Below, one piece after another: positions 15,281-23,888 of a stretch of DNA of 28,496 nt. The notes beneath the pieces are model-generated. The model had not been told where the DNA came from and made no database searches. It saw nothing but the letters and a program-made list of their open reading frames with translations. The position numbers and the translations under genes are program-made. The first letter of the stretch is position 1, and each line of letters opens with the position of its first letter. This DNA is from Roseiarcus sp052147395 (GTDB lineage Bacteria; Pseudomonadota; Alphaproteobacteria; Rhizobiales; Beijerinckiaceae): assembly GCA_052147395.1 (NCBI GenBank), contig JBKQKS010000349.1, positions 1 through 28,496 on the forward strand. Reading direction: 5' to 3'.

Positions 15281-16426
15281 ATGCAGGAGTTCGCCCTCGA
15301 CGCCGACCGGCTCACGATCCGCGACATGGCGCGCGCTTTCGCCGACGAAAAAATCGCCCCGCATGCGCTCGAATGGGACCAGACCAAGCATTTTCCCGTC
15401 GACGTGATCGTCGAGACGGCGGCGCTCGGCATGGGCGCGATCTACGTGCGCGAGGACGTCGGCGGCTCGGCGATGACGCGGCTCGACGCGGTGATCATCT
15501 TCGAACAGCTCGCGACCGGCTGCCCGACCGTCGCGGCGTTCATCTCGATCCACAACATGTGCGCCTGGATGATCGACACGTTTGGCGACGAAGCGCAGCG
15601 GCGGAGGTTCCTGCCGCGGCTCGTGAGCATGGAAAAATTCGCGAGTTACTGCCTCACCGAGCCCGGCGCAGGATCGGACGCAGCCGCGCTACGCACCCGC
15701 GCCGTGCGCGACGGCGATCATTACGTGCTCGAGGGCCAGAAACAGTTCATTTCCGGCGCCGGCAACGATCGCGACTTCTATGTCGTGATGGCGCGCACCA
15801 GTGACGACGGCGCCAAGGGCGTCTCGACCTTTCTCGTCGAGGGGGGGACGCCGGGGCTGAAATTCGGCGCCAACGAGCGCAAGATGGGCTGGAACGCGCA
15901 ACCGACGCGCGCCGTCATTTTCGACGATTGCCGGATTCCCATCGAGAACCGGCTCGGCGCCGAGGGCATCGGCTTCAAGATCGCCATGGCGGGTCTCGAC
16001 GGCGGCAGGCTCAACATCGGCGCCTGCTCGCTCGGCGGCGCTCAGAGCGCGCTCGAGAAGGCTCTTCGCTACATGAAAGAGCGCAAGGCGTTCGGCAGGC
16101 GGCTCGACGAGTTCCAGGCGCTGCAGTTCCGGCTCGCCGACATGGCGACCGAGCTCGAAGCGGCGCGCACGCTACTGTGGCGCGCCGCGGGGGCCCTCGA
16201 CGCCAAAGCGCCCGACGCGACGAGGCTGTGCGCGATGGCCAAGCGCTTGGCCACCGATACGGGTTTCAATGTCGCCAACCAGGCGCTGCAGATGTTCGGC
16301 GGCTACGGCTATCTCGCCGACTACGGCGTCGAGAAGCTGGTGCGCGATCTGCGCGTGCATCAAATTCTCGAGGGCACGAACGAGATCATGCGCCTGATCG
16401 TCGCCAGGGAGTTGGTGGGAAGGTGA
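15281..16426 (+). CDS. Acyl-CoA dehydrogenase, probably isobutyryl-CoA dehydrogenase
   Basis: A 381-residue FAD enzyme with the three usual ACAD domains: helical N-terminus (1-120), beta middle (CLTEPGAGSDAAALRTRA, FISGAGNDRDFYVVMART) and helical C-terminus. The catalytic base is Glu364 in ILEGTNEIMRL, and QMFGGYGYLADYGVEKLVRDLR precedes it. The sequence and the neighbour mmsB fit the ACAD8 group, which oxidises isobutyryl-CoA to methacrylyl-CoA in valine breakdown. The substrate is inferred mainly from context. GGGAG at 15271-15275 supports the ATG. A 50-bp hairpin element separates it from mmsB. Confidence 0.88.
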   Translation: MQEFALDADRLTIRDMARAFADEKIAPHALEWDQTKHFPVDVIVETAALGMGAIYVREDVGGSAMTRLDAVIIFEQLATGCPTVAAFISIHNMCAWMIDTFGDEAQRRRFLPRLVSMEKFASYCLTEPGAGSDAAALRTRAVRDGDHYVLEGQKQFISGAGNDRDFYVVMARTSDDGAKGVSTFLVEGGTPGLKFGANERKMGWNAQPTRAVIFDDCRIPIENRLGAEGIGFKIAMAGLDGGRLNIGACSLGGAQSALEKALRYMKERKAFGRRLDEFQALQFRLADMATELEAARTLLWRAAGALDAKAPDATRLCAMAKRLATDTGFNVANQALQMFGGYGYLADYGVEKLVRDLRVHQILEGTNEIMRLIVARELVGR

Positions 16427-16458
16427 CTGCAATGACTGTGGCCGCGGGCGGCGGCCCT

Positions 16459-16508
16459 TGTAGCCGCGGGCGCTGACCGCGGCGCCGGGGTCGGCGCCCC
16501 CGGCTACA
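16459..16508. repeat. 50-bp TGTAGCC hairpin element inside the valine operon
   Basis: TGTAGCCGCGGGCGC (16459-16473) and GCGCCCCCGGCTACA (16494-16508) are inverted with 14 of 15 matching, around a GC-rich loop. The ribosome site of mmsB (AGGAG) follows directly. If transcribed it would form a strong hairpin between two operon genes. Confidence 0.75.
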
Positions 16509-16520
16509 TGAGGAGAGGAC

Positions 16521-17402
16521 ATGTCCAACATCGCTTTCATCGGCCTCGGCAACATGGGCGGCCCGATGGCCGCCAATCTCGTCAAGGCAGGCCACGAGGT
16601 TACGGGCTTCGACCTCGCGCCGGCGCTGTGCGACGCCGCGGAGGGCAACGGAGTGAAGATTGCCGCGAACGCGGTCGCGGCGGTCGCGGGCGCCGACGCC
16701 GCGGTCACCATGCTGCCCGCCGGCAAGCACGTGGTCGCGGTGTGGGGCGAGATCGTAGGCGCGGCGAAACAGGGCGCGCTGATCGTCGATTCTTCGACCA
16801 TCGACGTCGAAAGCGCGCGCAAGGTCCACGCGCTCGCCGCTGCGGCCGGGCTCGTCTCTGTCGACGCGCCGGTCTCCGGCGGCGTCGGCGGCGCCAACGC
16901 GGCAACGCTCACCTTCATGTGTGGCGGCGCCGCGGGCGCGTTCGCCGCGGCGAAGCCCTACCTCGAGGCGATGGGCAAGCGCGTCGTCCATTGCGGCGGG
17001 GCGGGCGCCGGACAGGCGGCGAAGATTTGCAACAACATGATCCTCGGCGCGACGATGATCGCGACCGCGGAAGGTTTTGCGCTCGCCGAGAAGCTCGGGC
17101 TCTCGCATCAGGCGCTGTTCGACGTCGCCTCGACTTCGTCCGGCCAGAGCTGGTCGCTGACCAGCTATTGTCCGGTCCCGGGTCCCGTGCCGGCCTCGCC
17201 GGCCAACAACGGCTACAGGCCCGGCTTCGCCGCCGCGCTGATGCTCAAAGACCTGAAACTGTCGCAGGAGGCGGCGCAAAACGCCGGCGCGGCGACGCCG
17301 ATGGGGGCGCTCGCCTCGCAACTCTATGCTCTGTTCAACGCCGCCGGCCACCAAGGCGACGATTTCTCCGGCATCATCAACTTTTTGCGTGGAATGCGCT
17401 AG
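16521..17402 (+). CDS. mmsB: 3-hydroxyisobutyrate dehydrogenase
   Basis: A 293-residue NAD-dependent beta-hydroxyacid dehydrogenase that oxidises 3-hydroxyisobutyrate to methylmalonate semialdehyde in valine catabolism. It shows the Rossmann motif GLGNMGGPMAANL (residues 8-20), the substrate motif DAPVSGGVGGANAATL (115-130) and the catalytic Lys168 in GAGQAAKICNNM. The C-terminal helical domain includes the Q-SW and KDLKLSQEAA segments usual for the mitochondrial/Pseudomonas-type enzyme, and the length is normal. AGGAG lies about 9 nt before the ATG. It pairs with the acyl-CoA dehydrogenase upstream. Its stop overlaps the start of a composite repeat. Confidence 0.95.
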   Translation: MSNIAFIGLGNMGGPMAANLVKAGHEVTGFDLAPALCDAAEGNGVKIAANAVAAVAGADAAVTMLPAGKHVVAVWGEIVGAAKQGALIVDSSTIDVESARKVHALAAAAGLVSVDAPVSGGVGGANAATLTFMCGGAAGAFAAAKPYLEAMGKRVVHCGGAGAGQAAKICNNMILGATMIATAEGFALAEKLGLSHQALFDVASTSSGQSWSLTSYCPVPGPVPASPANNGYRPGFAAALMLKDLKLSQEAAQNAGAATPMGALASQLYALFNAAGHQGDDFSGIINFLRGMR

Positions 17403-17574
17403 AGTGTTTTGCGATCCATGTGAATCGCCGCCGTCAAAAGCGAGCGAAGCGAAGCAATCCAGGGCGGCCGGGCTGTGGCCCCTGGATTGCGTCGTCACTG
17501 CGTACAGGGGAAACGCGAGGCGTTTCCCCGACCTCGCAATGACGGGTTGTCGGTTTGATCGGAAACCGCTCTAA
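17400..17574. repeat. Composite repeat element of about 175 bp with imperfect inverted ends
   Basis: The left end AGAGTGTTTTGCGATCC and the reverse of the right end AGAGCGGTTTCCGATCA match at about 14 of 19 positions. Inside are two perfect hairpins: GCAATCCAGGG / CCCTGGATTGC (17454-17464, 17480-17490) and GGGGAAACGC-GAG-GCGTTTCCCC (17507-17529), then CTCGCAATGACGG. Sequences of this kind recur in intergenic DNA of Rhizobiales. It contributes the stop codon of mmsB and fills nearly the whole gap to the next gene. Confidence 0.75.
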
Positions 17575-17607
17575 ACGGGACATGCCTCGAGGAGTCCACC
17601 AACCCAA

Positions 17608-18642
17608 GTGCGCCGAACCGAACTCGCCTTTCCCTTCGTCGATCCGCCAAAACCGCTCGAACTGATCGAAGCCGCGCCTGGCGTCTTCTGGCTCAGGTTG
17701 CCGCTGCCATTCCGGCTCGACCACGTCAACGTCTATCTGATCGAGGACGGCGACGGATTCGCGCTCGTCGACGCCGGCCTCGACACCAGGGTCACCCGCG
17801 AGATTTGGCAGGCGGCGTTCTCAGGTCCCTTGACGGGCAAGCGGCTCACCTCGGTCATCGCCACCCACTACCATCCCGACCACATTGGGCTCGGCGGTTG
17901 GCTCGCCGACCGCCATGGCGTGGCGCTGCATGCGAGCGAGAGCGAATATCTGAACTCGCTGGTGCTGCGCCTCGACCCGAAAGCGCTCGATTCCGAACCC
18001 TATCGCAGTTTTTTCCGCGCGCACGGCCTCGACGGATCGCACACCGACGTCATGCTGCAGCTGGGGCTCGCCTACCTCCGGTTGGTCGGGCCGCTGCCGC
18101 GCACCTATCGCCGCCTCATCGCCGGCGAGACGCTCGACATCGGGGGCCGCAAGTTCGACGTATTGACCGGCGGCGGCCACTCGCCGGAGCAGGTGATGCT
18201 GTTTTGCGCCGAGGCCAACGTTTTCGTCAGCGCCGACCAGGTGATGGCCAAGATCACGCCCAACATCAGCGTGCACGCGATGGACCCGGAGGGCGACCCG
18301 CTCGGCGTCTATCTGCGCTCGCTCGCCGAGCTGAAACATCGCATTCCCGACTACGCGCTGCTGCTGCCCGGCCACAACCTGCCGTTCGTCGGCGCGCATG
18401 CGCGAATCGACGAGCTGGTGGCTCATCACGAGGCGCGCTGCGGGCTCATTCTCGGGGCCTGCCGCGAGCGGCCGCATTCGGCCTACGATCTGACGCCGCT
18501 GTTGTTCGGGCGGGTGATCGACGATCCCCATCAACTCTCGTTTGCCTTCAGCGAGGCGCTGGCGCACGCCAATTATCTGATCCGCCGCGGCGCGCTGGAA
18601 ACGGTGGAGACCGCCGACGGCGTCGCGATGAAGGCGGCGTGA
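17608..18642 (+). CDS. MBL-fold metallo-hydrolase
   Basis: A 344-residue protein with a metallo-beta-lactamase domain (about 25-255). It has NVYLIEDGDGFALVDAGLD, the metal motif THYHPDHIGLGG, GGHSPEQ (third His), SADQVM (bridging Asp) and LLPGHNLPF (last His). A C-terminal helical region of about 80 residues follows (HHEARCGLILGACRERPHSAYDLTPLLF), as in proteins of the LACTB2/YtnP-like group. The substrate is unknown. The start is GTG 17608, with AGGAG 13 nt upstream, which is rather far. It lies 6 nt before the solute-binding protein gene. Confidence 0.88.
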   Translation: MRRTELAFPFVDPPKPLELIEAAPGVFWLRLPLPFRLDHVNVYLIEDGDGFALVDAGLDTRVTREIWQAAFSGPLTGKRLTSVIATHYHPDHIGLGGWLADRHGVALHASESEYLNSLVLRLDPKALDSEPYRSFFRAHGLDGSHTDVMLQLGLAYLRLVGPLPRTYRRLIAGETLDIGGRKFDVLTGGGHSPEQVMLFCAEANVFVSADQVMAKITPNISVHAMDPEGDPLGVYLRSLAELKHRIPDYALLLPGHNLPFVGAHARIDELVAHHEARCGLILGACRERPHSAYDLTPLLFGRVIDDPHQLSFAFSEALAHANYLIRRGALETVETADGVAMKAA

Positions 18643-18648
18643 CGGGTC

Positions 18649-19482
18649 ATGGCCGCGCTCGCCCGCATCGGTCTGAGGCTCATCGTCGCGCTCGCGCTCG
18701 GCGCGGAGGCGGCGCTCGCCGATCCGGCGCCGAGCTTCTGGGATCCGGCGCGACATCTCGACAAGCCCGACATTTCCGGCCTGCGCGCCATCCGCTTCCT
18801 CACCGCTGACGATTATCCGCCGCTCGATTTCGTGCGCGCCGACGGCGAGCTCTCCGGATTCAATGTCGAGATCGCACGCGCGGTATGCGAAGAGCTGCAC
18901 ATCGGCTGCACGATCCAGGCCCGCCGCTACGACACGCTCGTCGACTCGCTGCTCGACGGCAAGGGCGATGCGGTGATCGCCTCGATTGCCACCACGCCGG
19001 CGCTGCGCGACAAGCTCGACTTCACCTTGCCCTACTACGCGACGCCGGCGCGGTTCATCGTGCTGAAGGAGACCGGGCTCGCCGACGCGACGCCGGCCAT
19101 GCTCGCCGGCAGAAAAGTCGGCGTCATCGCCGGCAGCGCCCACGAGGCGTTCCTTAAGACCTATTTCGCCGACGCGAAGCTCGCGACCTATCCGCAATTC
19201 TCCGCGCTGCATCAGGCGCTGACCGCGCACGCCGTCGATGCGATCTTCGCCGATGGATTGACGCTCGCGGTGTGGCTCGCAGGCCAGGACTCCGGCGACT
19301 GCTGCGTGTTCGCGGGCGGCCCCTTCACCGACAGCCGGTTTTTCGGCGAAGGCGTCGCGATCGCGGTGCGCAAGGACGATTCCGCACTGCGGCGGGCCAT
19401 GGACTGGGCGCTCGCGCGCATCTCGCAAAGCGGAACTTATGCCGAGATCTATCGCAAGTACTTCCCGATTGGCTTCTACTGA
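18649..19482 (+). CDS. Periplasmic solute-binding protein, family 3 (amino acid type)
   Basis: A 277-residue protein with a signal peptide (cleavage likely after AALA near residue 24) and a full SBP_bac_3 domain: IRFLTADDYPPLDFVRADGELSGFNVEIARAVCEEL, DTLVDSLLDGKGDAVIAS, a hinge KVGVIAGSAHEAFL, and the end RISQSGTYAEIYRKYFP. Family members bind polar amino acids or related compounds for ABC importers. No permease or ATPase gene is adjacent, so it is an orphan here. The two Cys at GDCC and two near EELHIGCTI are notable for a periplasmic protein. It is close behind the MBL gene, perhaps co-transcribed. Confidence 0.88.
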   Translation: MAALARIGLRLIVALALGAEAALADPAPSFWDPARHLDKPDISGLRAIRFLTADDYPPLDFVRADGELSGFNVEIARAVCEELHIGCTIQARRYDTLVDSLLDGKGDAVIASIATTPALRDKLDFTLPYYATPARFIVLKETGLADATPAMLAGRKVGVIAGSAHEAFLKTYFADAKLATYPQFSALHQALTAHAVDAIFADGLTLAVWLAGQDSGDCCVFAGGPFTDSRFFGEGVAIAVRKDDSALRRAMDWALARISQSGTYAEIYRKYFPIGFY

Positions 19483-19585
19483 GCCTGCGAAGGGCGCGGT
19501 TGACGCGGCTTCGAGCAATCGTCTAACCGAGAAGTGAAGCTCAGCCGGCGCGACCCTGGCGGGGCCAAGGCATGAGGAGCTGAGC

Positions 19586-20125
<540 letters not shown>

Positions 20126-20135
20126 GAGAACCTCC

Positions 20136-21764
20136 ATGATCCGGACCGTCACGACCAAGCCCTATGCGGACCAGAAGCCCGGGACGTCGGGCTTACGAAA
20201 GCAAGTGCATGTCTTCCAGCAGCCGAACTACGTCGAGAACTTCGTGCAGTCGATCTTCGACTCGCTCGAAGGATTCCAGGGCGAGACCCTGGTGATCGGC
20301 GGCGACGGGCGCTACTATAACCGCGAGGCGATCCAGAAAGCGATCCGCATCGCGTCCGCCAATGGTTTCGGCCGCATCGTGGTTGGGCGCGGCGGGCTGT
20401 TGTCGACGCCGGCGGTCTCGGCCCTCATCCGTCGCTCGAGCGCCTATGGCGGCATCGTGCTGTCGGCGAGCCACAATCCCGGCGGCCCCGACGGCGACTT
20501 CGGCATCAAGTACAACATTGGCAACGGCGGCCCGGCGCCGGAAAAAATCACCGACGCGATCTTCGCCCACACCAAGACGATCGACGCCTATCGCACGCTG
20601 GAGACGCCCGACGTCGACCTCGATGCGCTCGGCGAAACTCAAATCGGCGCGGCGACGCTGGAGATCGTCGATCCCGTCGGGAACTATGCCGCGCTGATGC
20701 GCACGCTGTTCGACTTCGATGCGCTGCGGGCGCTGTTCGCCTCCGGCTTCACCATGCGTTTCGACGCCATGCACGCCATCACCGGCCCTTACGCCCACGC
20801 GATCCTCGAGGGCGAGCTCGGCGCGGCGAAGGGCACGGTCGTCAACGGAACCCCGTTGCCCGATTTCGGCGGCCATCATCCGGACCCGAACCTCACCTAC
20901 GCCAAAGAGCTCTACGACCTCATGATGTCGGACGCTGCGCCCGATTTCGGCGCGGCTTCCGACGGCGACGGCGACCGCAACCTCATCATCGGCCGCGGCC
21001 TGTTCGTCACCCCCTCGGATTCGCTGGCGATGCTCGCCGCCAATGCCCATCTGGCGCCGGGCTATGCCAAGGGCCTCGCCGGCGTGGCGCGCTCGATGCC
21101 GACCAGCGGCGCCTCCGACCGCGTTGCGGAAAAACTCGGCATCGCCTCGTTCGAGACGCCGACGGGGTGGAAGTTCTTCGGCAACCTGCTCGACGCCGGC
21201 CTGGCGACGATCTGCGGCGAAGAGAGCGCCGGCACCGGCTCGAACCACATCCGCGAGAAGGACGGCCTGTGGGCGGTGCTGCTGTGGCTCGACATCCTCG
21301 CCAAGCGGCGCATCTCGGTCAAAGACCTCGCCGAAGAGCACTGGCGTCTGTATGGCCGCAACTATTACACCCGCCACGACTACGACGAGATCGATCTAAG
21401 CGCCGCGAACGGTCTCATGGATTCGTTGCGCTCGAGACTCGCAGGGCTGCAGGGCGAGCGCTTCGGCGCGCTCACCGTCGAGACCGCCGACGATTTTTCC
21501 TATCACGATCCGGTCGACGGCTCGGACACCGCCAAGCAGGGCGTGCGCATCCTGTTCGAAGGCGGTTCGCGCATCGTCTACCGGCTCTCCGGCACCGGCA
21601 CGGTGGGGGCGACGCTGCGCGTCTATATCGAGCGCTACGAGCCGCCGCAGGGTGACCTCCACCAGGACGCGCAGCACGCGCTCGGCGACCTCATCGCGCT
21701 CTCGCGCTCGCTCGCCGGGATCGAGGCGCGCACAGGAAGGACGGAGCCGAGCGTCGTCACCTGA
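20136..21764 (+). CDS. pgm: Alpha-D-glucose phosphate-specific phosphoglucomutase
   Basis: A 542-residue enzyme interconverting glucose-1-phosphate and glucose-6-phosphate. The N-terminal segment is KPGTSGLRKQV. The phosphoserine is S112 in SASHNPGGPDGDFG, the metal loop is D276/D278/D280 (SDGDGDRN), the sugar loop includes GEESAGTGSNHIREKDG, and the phosphate-binding region RLSGTGTVGATLRVY is near the C-terminus. Length matches the long proteobacterial/eukaryotic-type Pgm. ATG 20136 has AGGAG at 20124-20128; the frame opens 8 codons earlier inside apt without need. In related bacteria pgm often adjoins glycogen genes; none are seen here. Confidence 0.95.
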   Translation: MIRTVTTKPYADQKPGTSGLRKQVHVFQQPNYVENFVQSIFDSLEGFQGETLVIGGDGRYYNREAIQKAIRIASANGFGRIVVGRGGLLSTPAVSALIRRSSAYGGIVLSASHNPGGPDGDFGIKYNIGNGGPAPEKITDAIFAHTKTIDAYRTLETPDVDLDALGETQIGAATLEIVDPVGNYAALMRTLFDFDALRALFASGFTMRFDAMHAITGPYAHAILEGELGAAKGTVVNGTPLPDFGGHHPDPNLTYAKELYDLMMSDAAPDFGAASDGDGDRNLIIGRGLFVTPSDSLAMLAANAHLAPGYAKGLAGVARSMPTSGASDRVAEKLGIASFETPTGWKFFGNLLDAGLATICGEESAGTGSNHIREKDGLWAVLLWLDILAKRRISVKDLAEEHWRLYGRNYYTRHDYDEIDLSAANGLMDSLRSRLAGLQGERFGALTVETADDFSYHDPVDGSDTAKQGVRILFEGGSRIVYRLSGTGTVGATLRVYIERYEPPQGDLHQDAQHALGDLIALSRSLAGIEARTGRTEPSVVT

Positions 21765-21780
21765 CGACAGGCGGACGCGC

Positions 21781-21820
21781 TGTAGCCGGCCGCGCTGAGG
21801 CCGGCTCGCCCGGGCTAAAA
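21781..21820. repeat. TGTAGCC-type palindromic repeat
   Basis: TGTAGCCGGCC opens the element. AGCCGGCC (21784-21791) and GGCCGGCT (21799-21806) form a perfect 8-bp stem around GCGCTGA. It sits 17 nt after the pgm stop and may end its transcript, though the following run is A-rich, not T-rich. Confidence 0.6.
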
Positions 21821-21838
21821 GCAAAACGGGAGGGGCCA

Positions 21839-21995
21839 GTGCTCAGCTACGGGGACGCGTATCGCGGTTTCTCTCTCGCCGACCTCGAGCGCCGCCGGCT
21901 GTCGCTGCAGGCCTATGCGCGCGAGGCGGAATTCCTCAGCGAATTGCCGAAAACGCCGAGTGGTAAGGCGCAGCGCTTCTTGCTCAGGCGCGGGG
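21839..21995 (+). pseudogene. C-terminal remnant of an acyl-CoA ligase (AMP-binding family)
   Basis: The frame starts at GTG 21839, and near its middle reads ELPKTPSGKAQRFLLRR (about 21938-21991). This is the conserved C-terminal A10-type motif PKTxSGKxxRxxLR of acyl-CoA synthetases, including its catalytic lysine. No adenylation core is upstream: only about 30 residues precede the motif, after a palindromic repeat and pgm. The frame then drifts into the antisense of vapC. I read it as a leftover of a deleted ligase gene. Confidence 0.55.
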
Positions 21996-22001
21996 GCGAT
22001 C

Positions 22002-22430
22002 TCAGGCGGGCGGCCCCTGCCACGGGTCCAGGATCGCCACGCCCATCGGCGCGAAATCCCGGCGGTTGCGGGTGACGATGGTGAGCCCGTGGACGAGCGC
22101 GGTGGCGGCGATCAGGGCGTCCGCATGGGGGCGCGGATCGGGGACGTGCAGCGCGGCGGCGCGCCGGGCGACGGCGATGTCGACGGGGAAAATGCGTCCG
22201 GCGAATTCGGGCAGGACTTCGCCGTCGAGCCAGCGGCGCAGCAGCGCGCCCTGTGTCGGGTCCCTTCGCTCCAGCCTGAGAACGCCGATTTCCAGTTCCT
22301 CGACGACGATGGCGCTGAGGAACAGGCGCGCCGGATCGGTCGCGCGAATCCACGCGCCAAAATTCGGCTCCGCCCGACCCGAGCGGACCTTGCGCATTTC
22401 CGAGACGACGTTCGTGTCGACGAGCAGCAT
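22002..22430 (-). CDS. vapC: VapC family PIN-domain toxin
   Basis: A 142-residue PIN-domain ribonuclease. The acidic metal-binding residues are visible: D5 (LLVDTNVVSE), E44/E45 (IVVEELEIG), D104 (PHADALIAATAL) and D125 (TRNRRDF). VapC toxins cleave RNA, often tRNA, when freed from their antitoxin. The ATG at 22430 overlaps the antitoxin stop by one base (TGATG), so translation is coupled. The frame extends one TTG codon further, which is not needed. The toxin appears intact, unlike brnT in this window. Confidence 0.93.
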   Translation of the reverse strand: MLLVDTNVVSEMRKVRSGRAEPNFGAWIRATDPARLFLSAIVVEELEIGVLRLERRDPTQGALLRRWLDGEVLPEFAGRIFPVDIAVARRAAALHVPDPRPHADALIAATALVHGLTIVTRNRRDFAPMGVAILDPWQGPPA

Positions 22431-22687
22431 CAATCGAAATCGAAACCTCGCGCGAGTTCTCGCGACCGCGGGAACTCGACCTCTATGTCCTCGACTCCGG
22501 GGGGACTGGCCATGCGCGCGAGAAAATCGTCGGCATTGCCGCGCGACCGGGTATAATCTTCGATGGTCAACAGCACATGCGTCGGCTTGCCGCGGTCGGT
22601 GATGAACACCGGCCCTTCATTGGCGGCCTTTTTCGCTCGCGCGGTGTGCTGATTGAATTCCCGACTGCTGAACGTCGTTGTCTTCAT
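22430..22687 (-). CDS. Phd/YefM family antitoxin of the VapC pair
   Basis: An 85-residue protein. The N-terminal part (FSSREFNQHTARAKKAANEGPVFITDRGKPTHVLLTIEDY) is the Phd/YefM DNA-binding fold. The C-terminal part (PPGVEDIEVEFPRSRELARGFDFD) ends in an acidic/aromatic tail that binds the PIN toxin in related pairs. A start at ATG 22687 with GGGTGG just upstream is well supported. It lies before and overlaps vapC, the usual order. A 22-bp inverted repeat upstream is a likely self-repression site. Confidence 0.92.
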   Translation of the reverse strand: MKTTTFSSREFNQHTARAKKAANEGPVFITDRGKPTHVLLTIEDYTRSRGNADDFLARMASPPGVEDIEVEFPRSRELARGFDFD

Positions 22688-22704
22688 GATCCACCCTTTG
22701 CGAC

Positions 22705-22726
22705 AATGTAGCAATGATACTACATT
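22705..22726. promoter_or_regulatory. Probable toxin-antitoxin operator
   Basis: AATGTAG (22705-22711) and CTACATT (22720-22726) form a perfect 7-bp inverted repeat with an 8-nt spacer, 17 nt upstream of the antitoxin ATG. It is AT-rich against a GC-rich background and in the right place for autoregulation by a Phd/YefM protein. Confidence 0.6.
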
Positions 22727-22813
22727 TTGCCGGCGACGCCAAGCCTGCGACCGCATGTCCCGTTTCGTGTGCGACAATCGGCGCCTATACCGCGCGAAAC
22801 CGGAGGACCGCCC

Positions 22814-23509
22814 ATGCCCTTGCCCGCCCTCATTTTCGACGTCGACGGCACGCTCGCGGAGACCGAGGAAGGTCATCGCGCCGCGTTCAACGCGGTGTTC
22901 GCCGAGGCCGGCGTGCCCTGGAACTGGGACAGGCGAGTCTACCGCGATCTGCTCGCCGTCTCCGGCGGCAAGGAGCGAATGGCTCATTACGCGCGCACAT
23001 ACGATCCCGCGCGGCTTGTCGAGATCGAGCCGCGCCTCGCCGAGCTGCACGTCGCCAAGAACGGCCATTATGCCGCCTGGGTGCGCGCCAGCGGCGGCGC
23101 GTTGCGCCCCGGAGTGCGCGAACTCGTCGCCCGGTCTCGGGCGCGCGGGCAAAAACTCGCCATCGCCACCACGACGAGCCGCGCCAATCTCGCCGCGCTG
23201 CTGGAGGCCGCGTTCGGCGCCGAGGCCGAAGCGCTGTTCCCGGTCCGCGTCGTCGGCGAGGACGTGAAGGCCAAGAAACCCGACCCGGAGGTCTACATGA
23301 TCGCGCTCAGCGAGCTTGGCGTCGGGCCGGAGGACGCAATCGCGTTCGAGGATTCGCTCAACGGCCTCCGCGCAGCGACGGCGGCGGGACTGAGAACGGT
23401 CGTGACGCCCAGCCTCTACACCAGCCACGAGAATTTCGCCGGCGCCTGGAGGCTGCTGCCGGATTTGACGGCGTTCGCAGACGCTGACGCGCTCGGCGCC
23501 CGAGGGTAG
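22814..23509 (+). CDS. HAD-IA family hydrolase (CbbY/GPH-like)
   Basis: A 231-residue haloacid dehalogenase-type phosphatase. Motif I is FDVDGTLAETE with the nucleophile D9 and the acid D11. A four-helix cap follows (to about residue 90). Motif II is the T/S in IATTTSRAN, motif III the Lys in VKAKKPDPEVY, and motif IV FEDSLNGLRAA. The E-x-GH and cap pattern with WNWDRRVYRDLLAVSGGKERM resembles CbbY-type sugar phosphate phosphatases, such as xylulose-1,5-bisphosphatase. No Calvin cycle gene is nearby, so the substrate is open. ATG 22814 has GGAGG at 22802-22806; the frame opens earlier at 22727 across the TA operator without family character. Confidence 0.9.
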   Translation: MPLPALIFDVDGTLAETEEGHRAAFNAVFAEAGVPWNWDRRVYRDLLAVSGGKERMAHYARTYDPARLVEIEPRLAELHVAKNGHYAAWVRASGGALRPGVRELVARSRARGQKLAIATTTSRANLAALLEAAFGAEAEALFPVRVVGEDVKAKKPDPEVYMIALSELGVGPEDAIAFEDSLNGLRAATAAGLRTVVTPSLYTSHENFAGAWRLLPDLTAFADADALGARG

Positions 23510-23862
23510 CAGACGCGGAAAGACGGACGAAGAAGCGATCCCAGAAATTTTGGCAGGGACCCTGGCAACGACAGTACTGGCTTACGGTCGACGGCCTCAG
23601 TCCGACCGCCATGGCATTGTTGCCGAATTGAAGCCGAGCGCGGAGACGGCGCCGTATTTTGCGCTGACTGACCCAAAAGCCCGGCGACCGCGCCGAAATA
23701 ATTAGGGGTCTTGAAAAAGACCCAATTGGGCAACAAAAGGGCGCGTCGAAGTTTTGGCCGAATGGCTTGGGTTGCGCCTCTGCGTCGCGCGGAGGTGGCC
23801 GATGACAATTTTTCCGAACCTCGATTGGACTAACTACCCGCGCCTCACGGCGTCGGGATAGA
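23510..23862. other. Intergenic region upstream of the cold shock gene
   Basis: No credible gene. It is less GC-rich than the surroundings. It contains a perfect hairpin GGGTCTT-GAAA-AAGACCC (23706-23723) with a GNRA-type loop, and next to it the palindrome CCCAATTGGG (23721-23730). These may end the HAD transcript or lie in a long leader of the cold shock mRNA. CspA-family genes often have long structured leaders. Confidence 0.5.
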
Positions 23863-23880
23863 CGCGCCTCAGGCGCGAGG
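23863..23880 (+). promoter_or_regulatory. Hairpin abutting the cold shock ribosome site
   Basis: CGCGCC-TCA-GGCGCG (23863-23877) forms a 6-bp stem whose last base is the first base of the GAGGAAA ribosome site (23877-23883). A similar CGCGCCTCACGG occurs about 24 nt upstream and could compete for pairing. A temperature-sensitive leader is possible but not shown. Confidence 0.45.
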
Positions 23881-23888
23881 AAATGAAG

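Noticed and set aside
17400..17574. CRISPR-like or tRNA-like structure
   Set aside because: The two hairpins are single, different in sequence, and there is no repeat-spacer periodicity or cloverleaf. It matches a dispersed repeat better.
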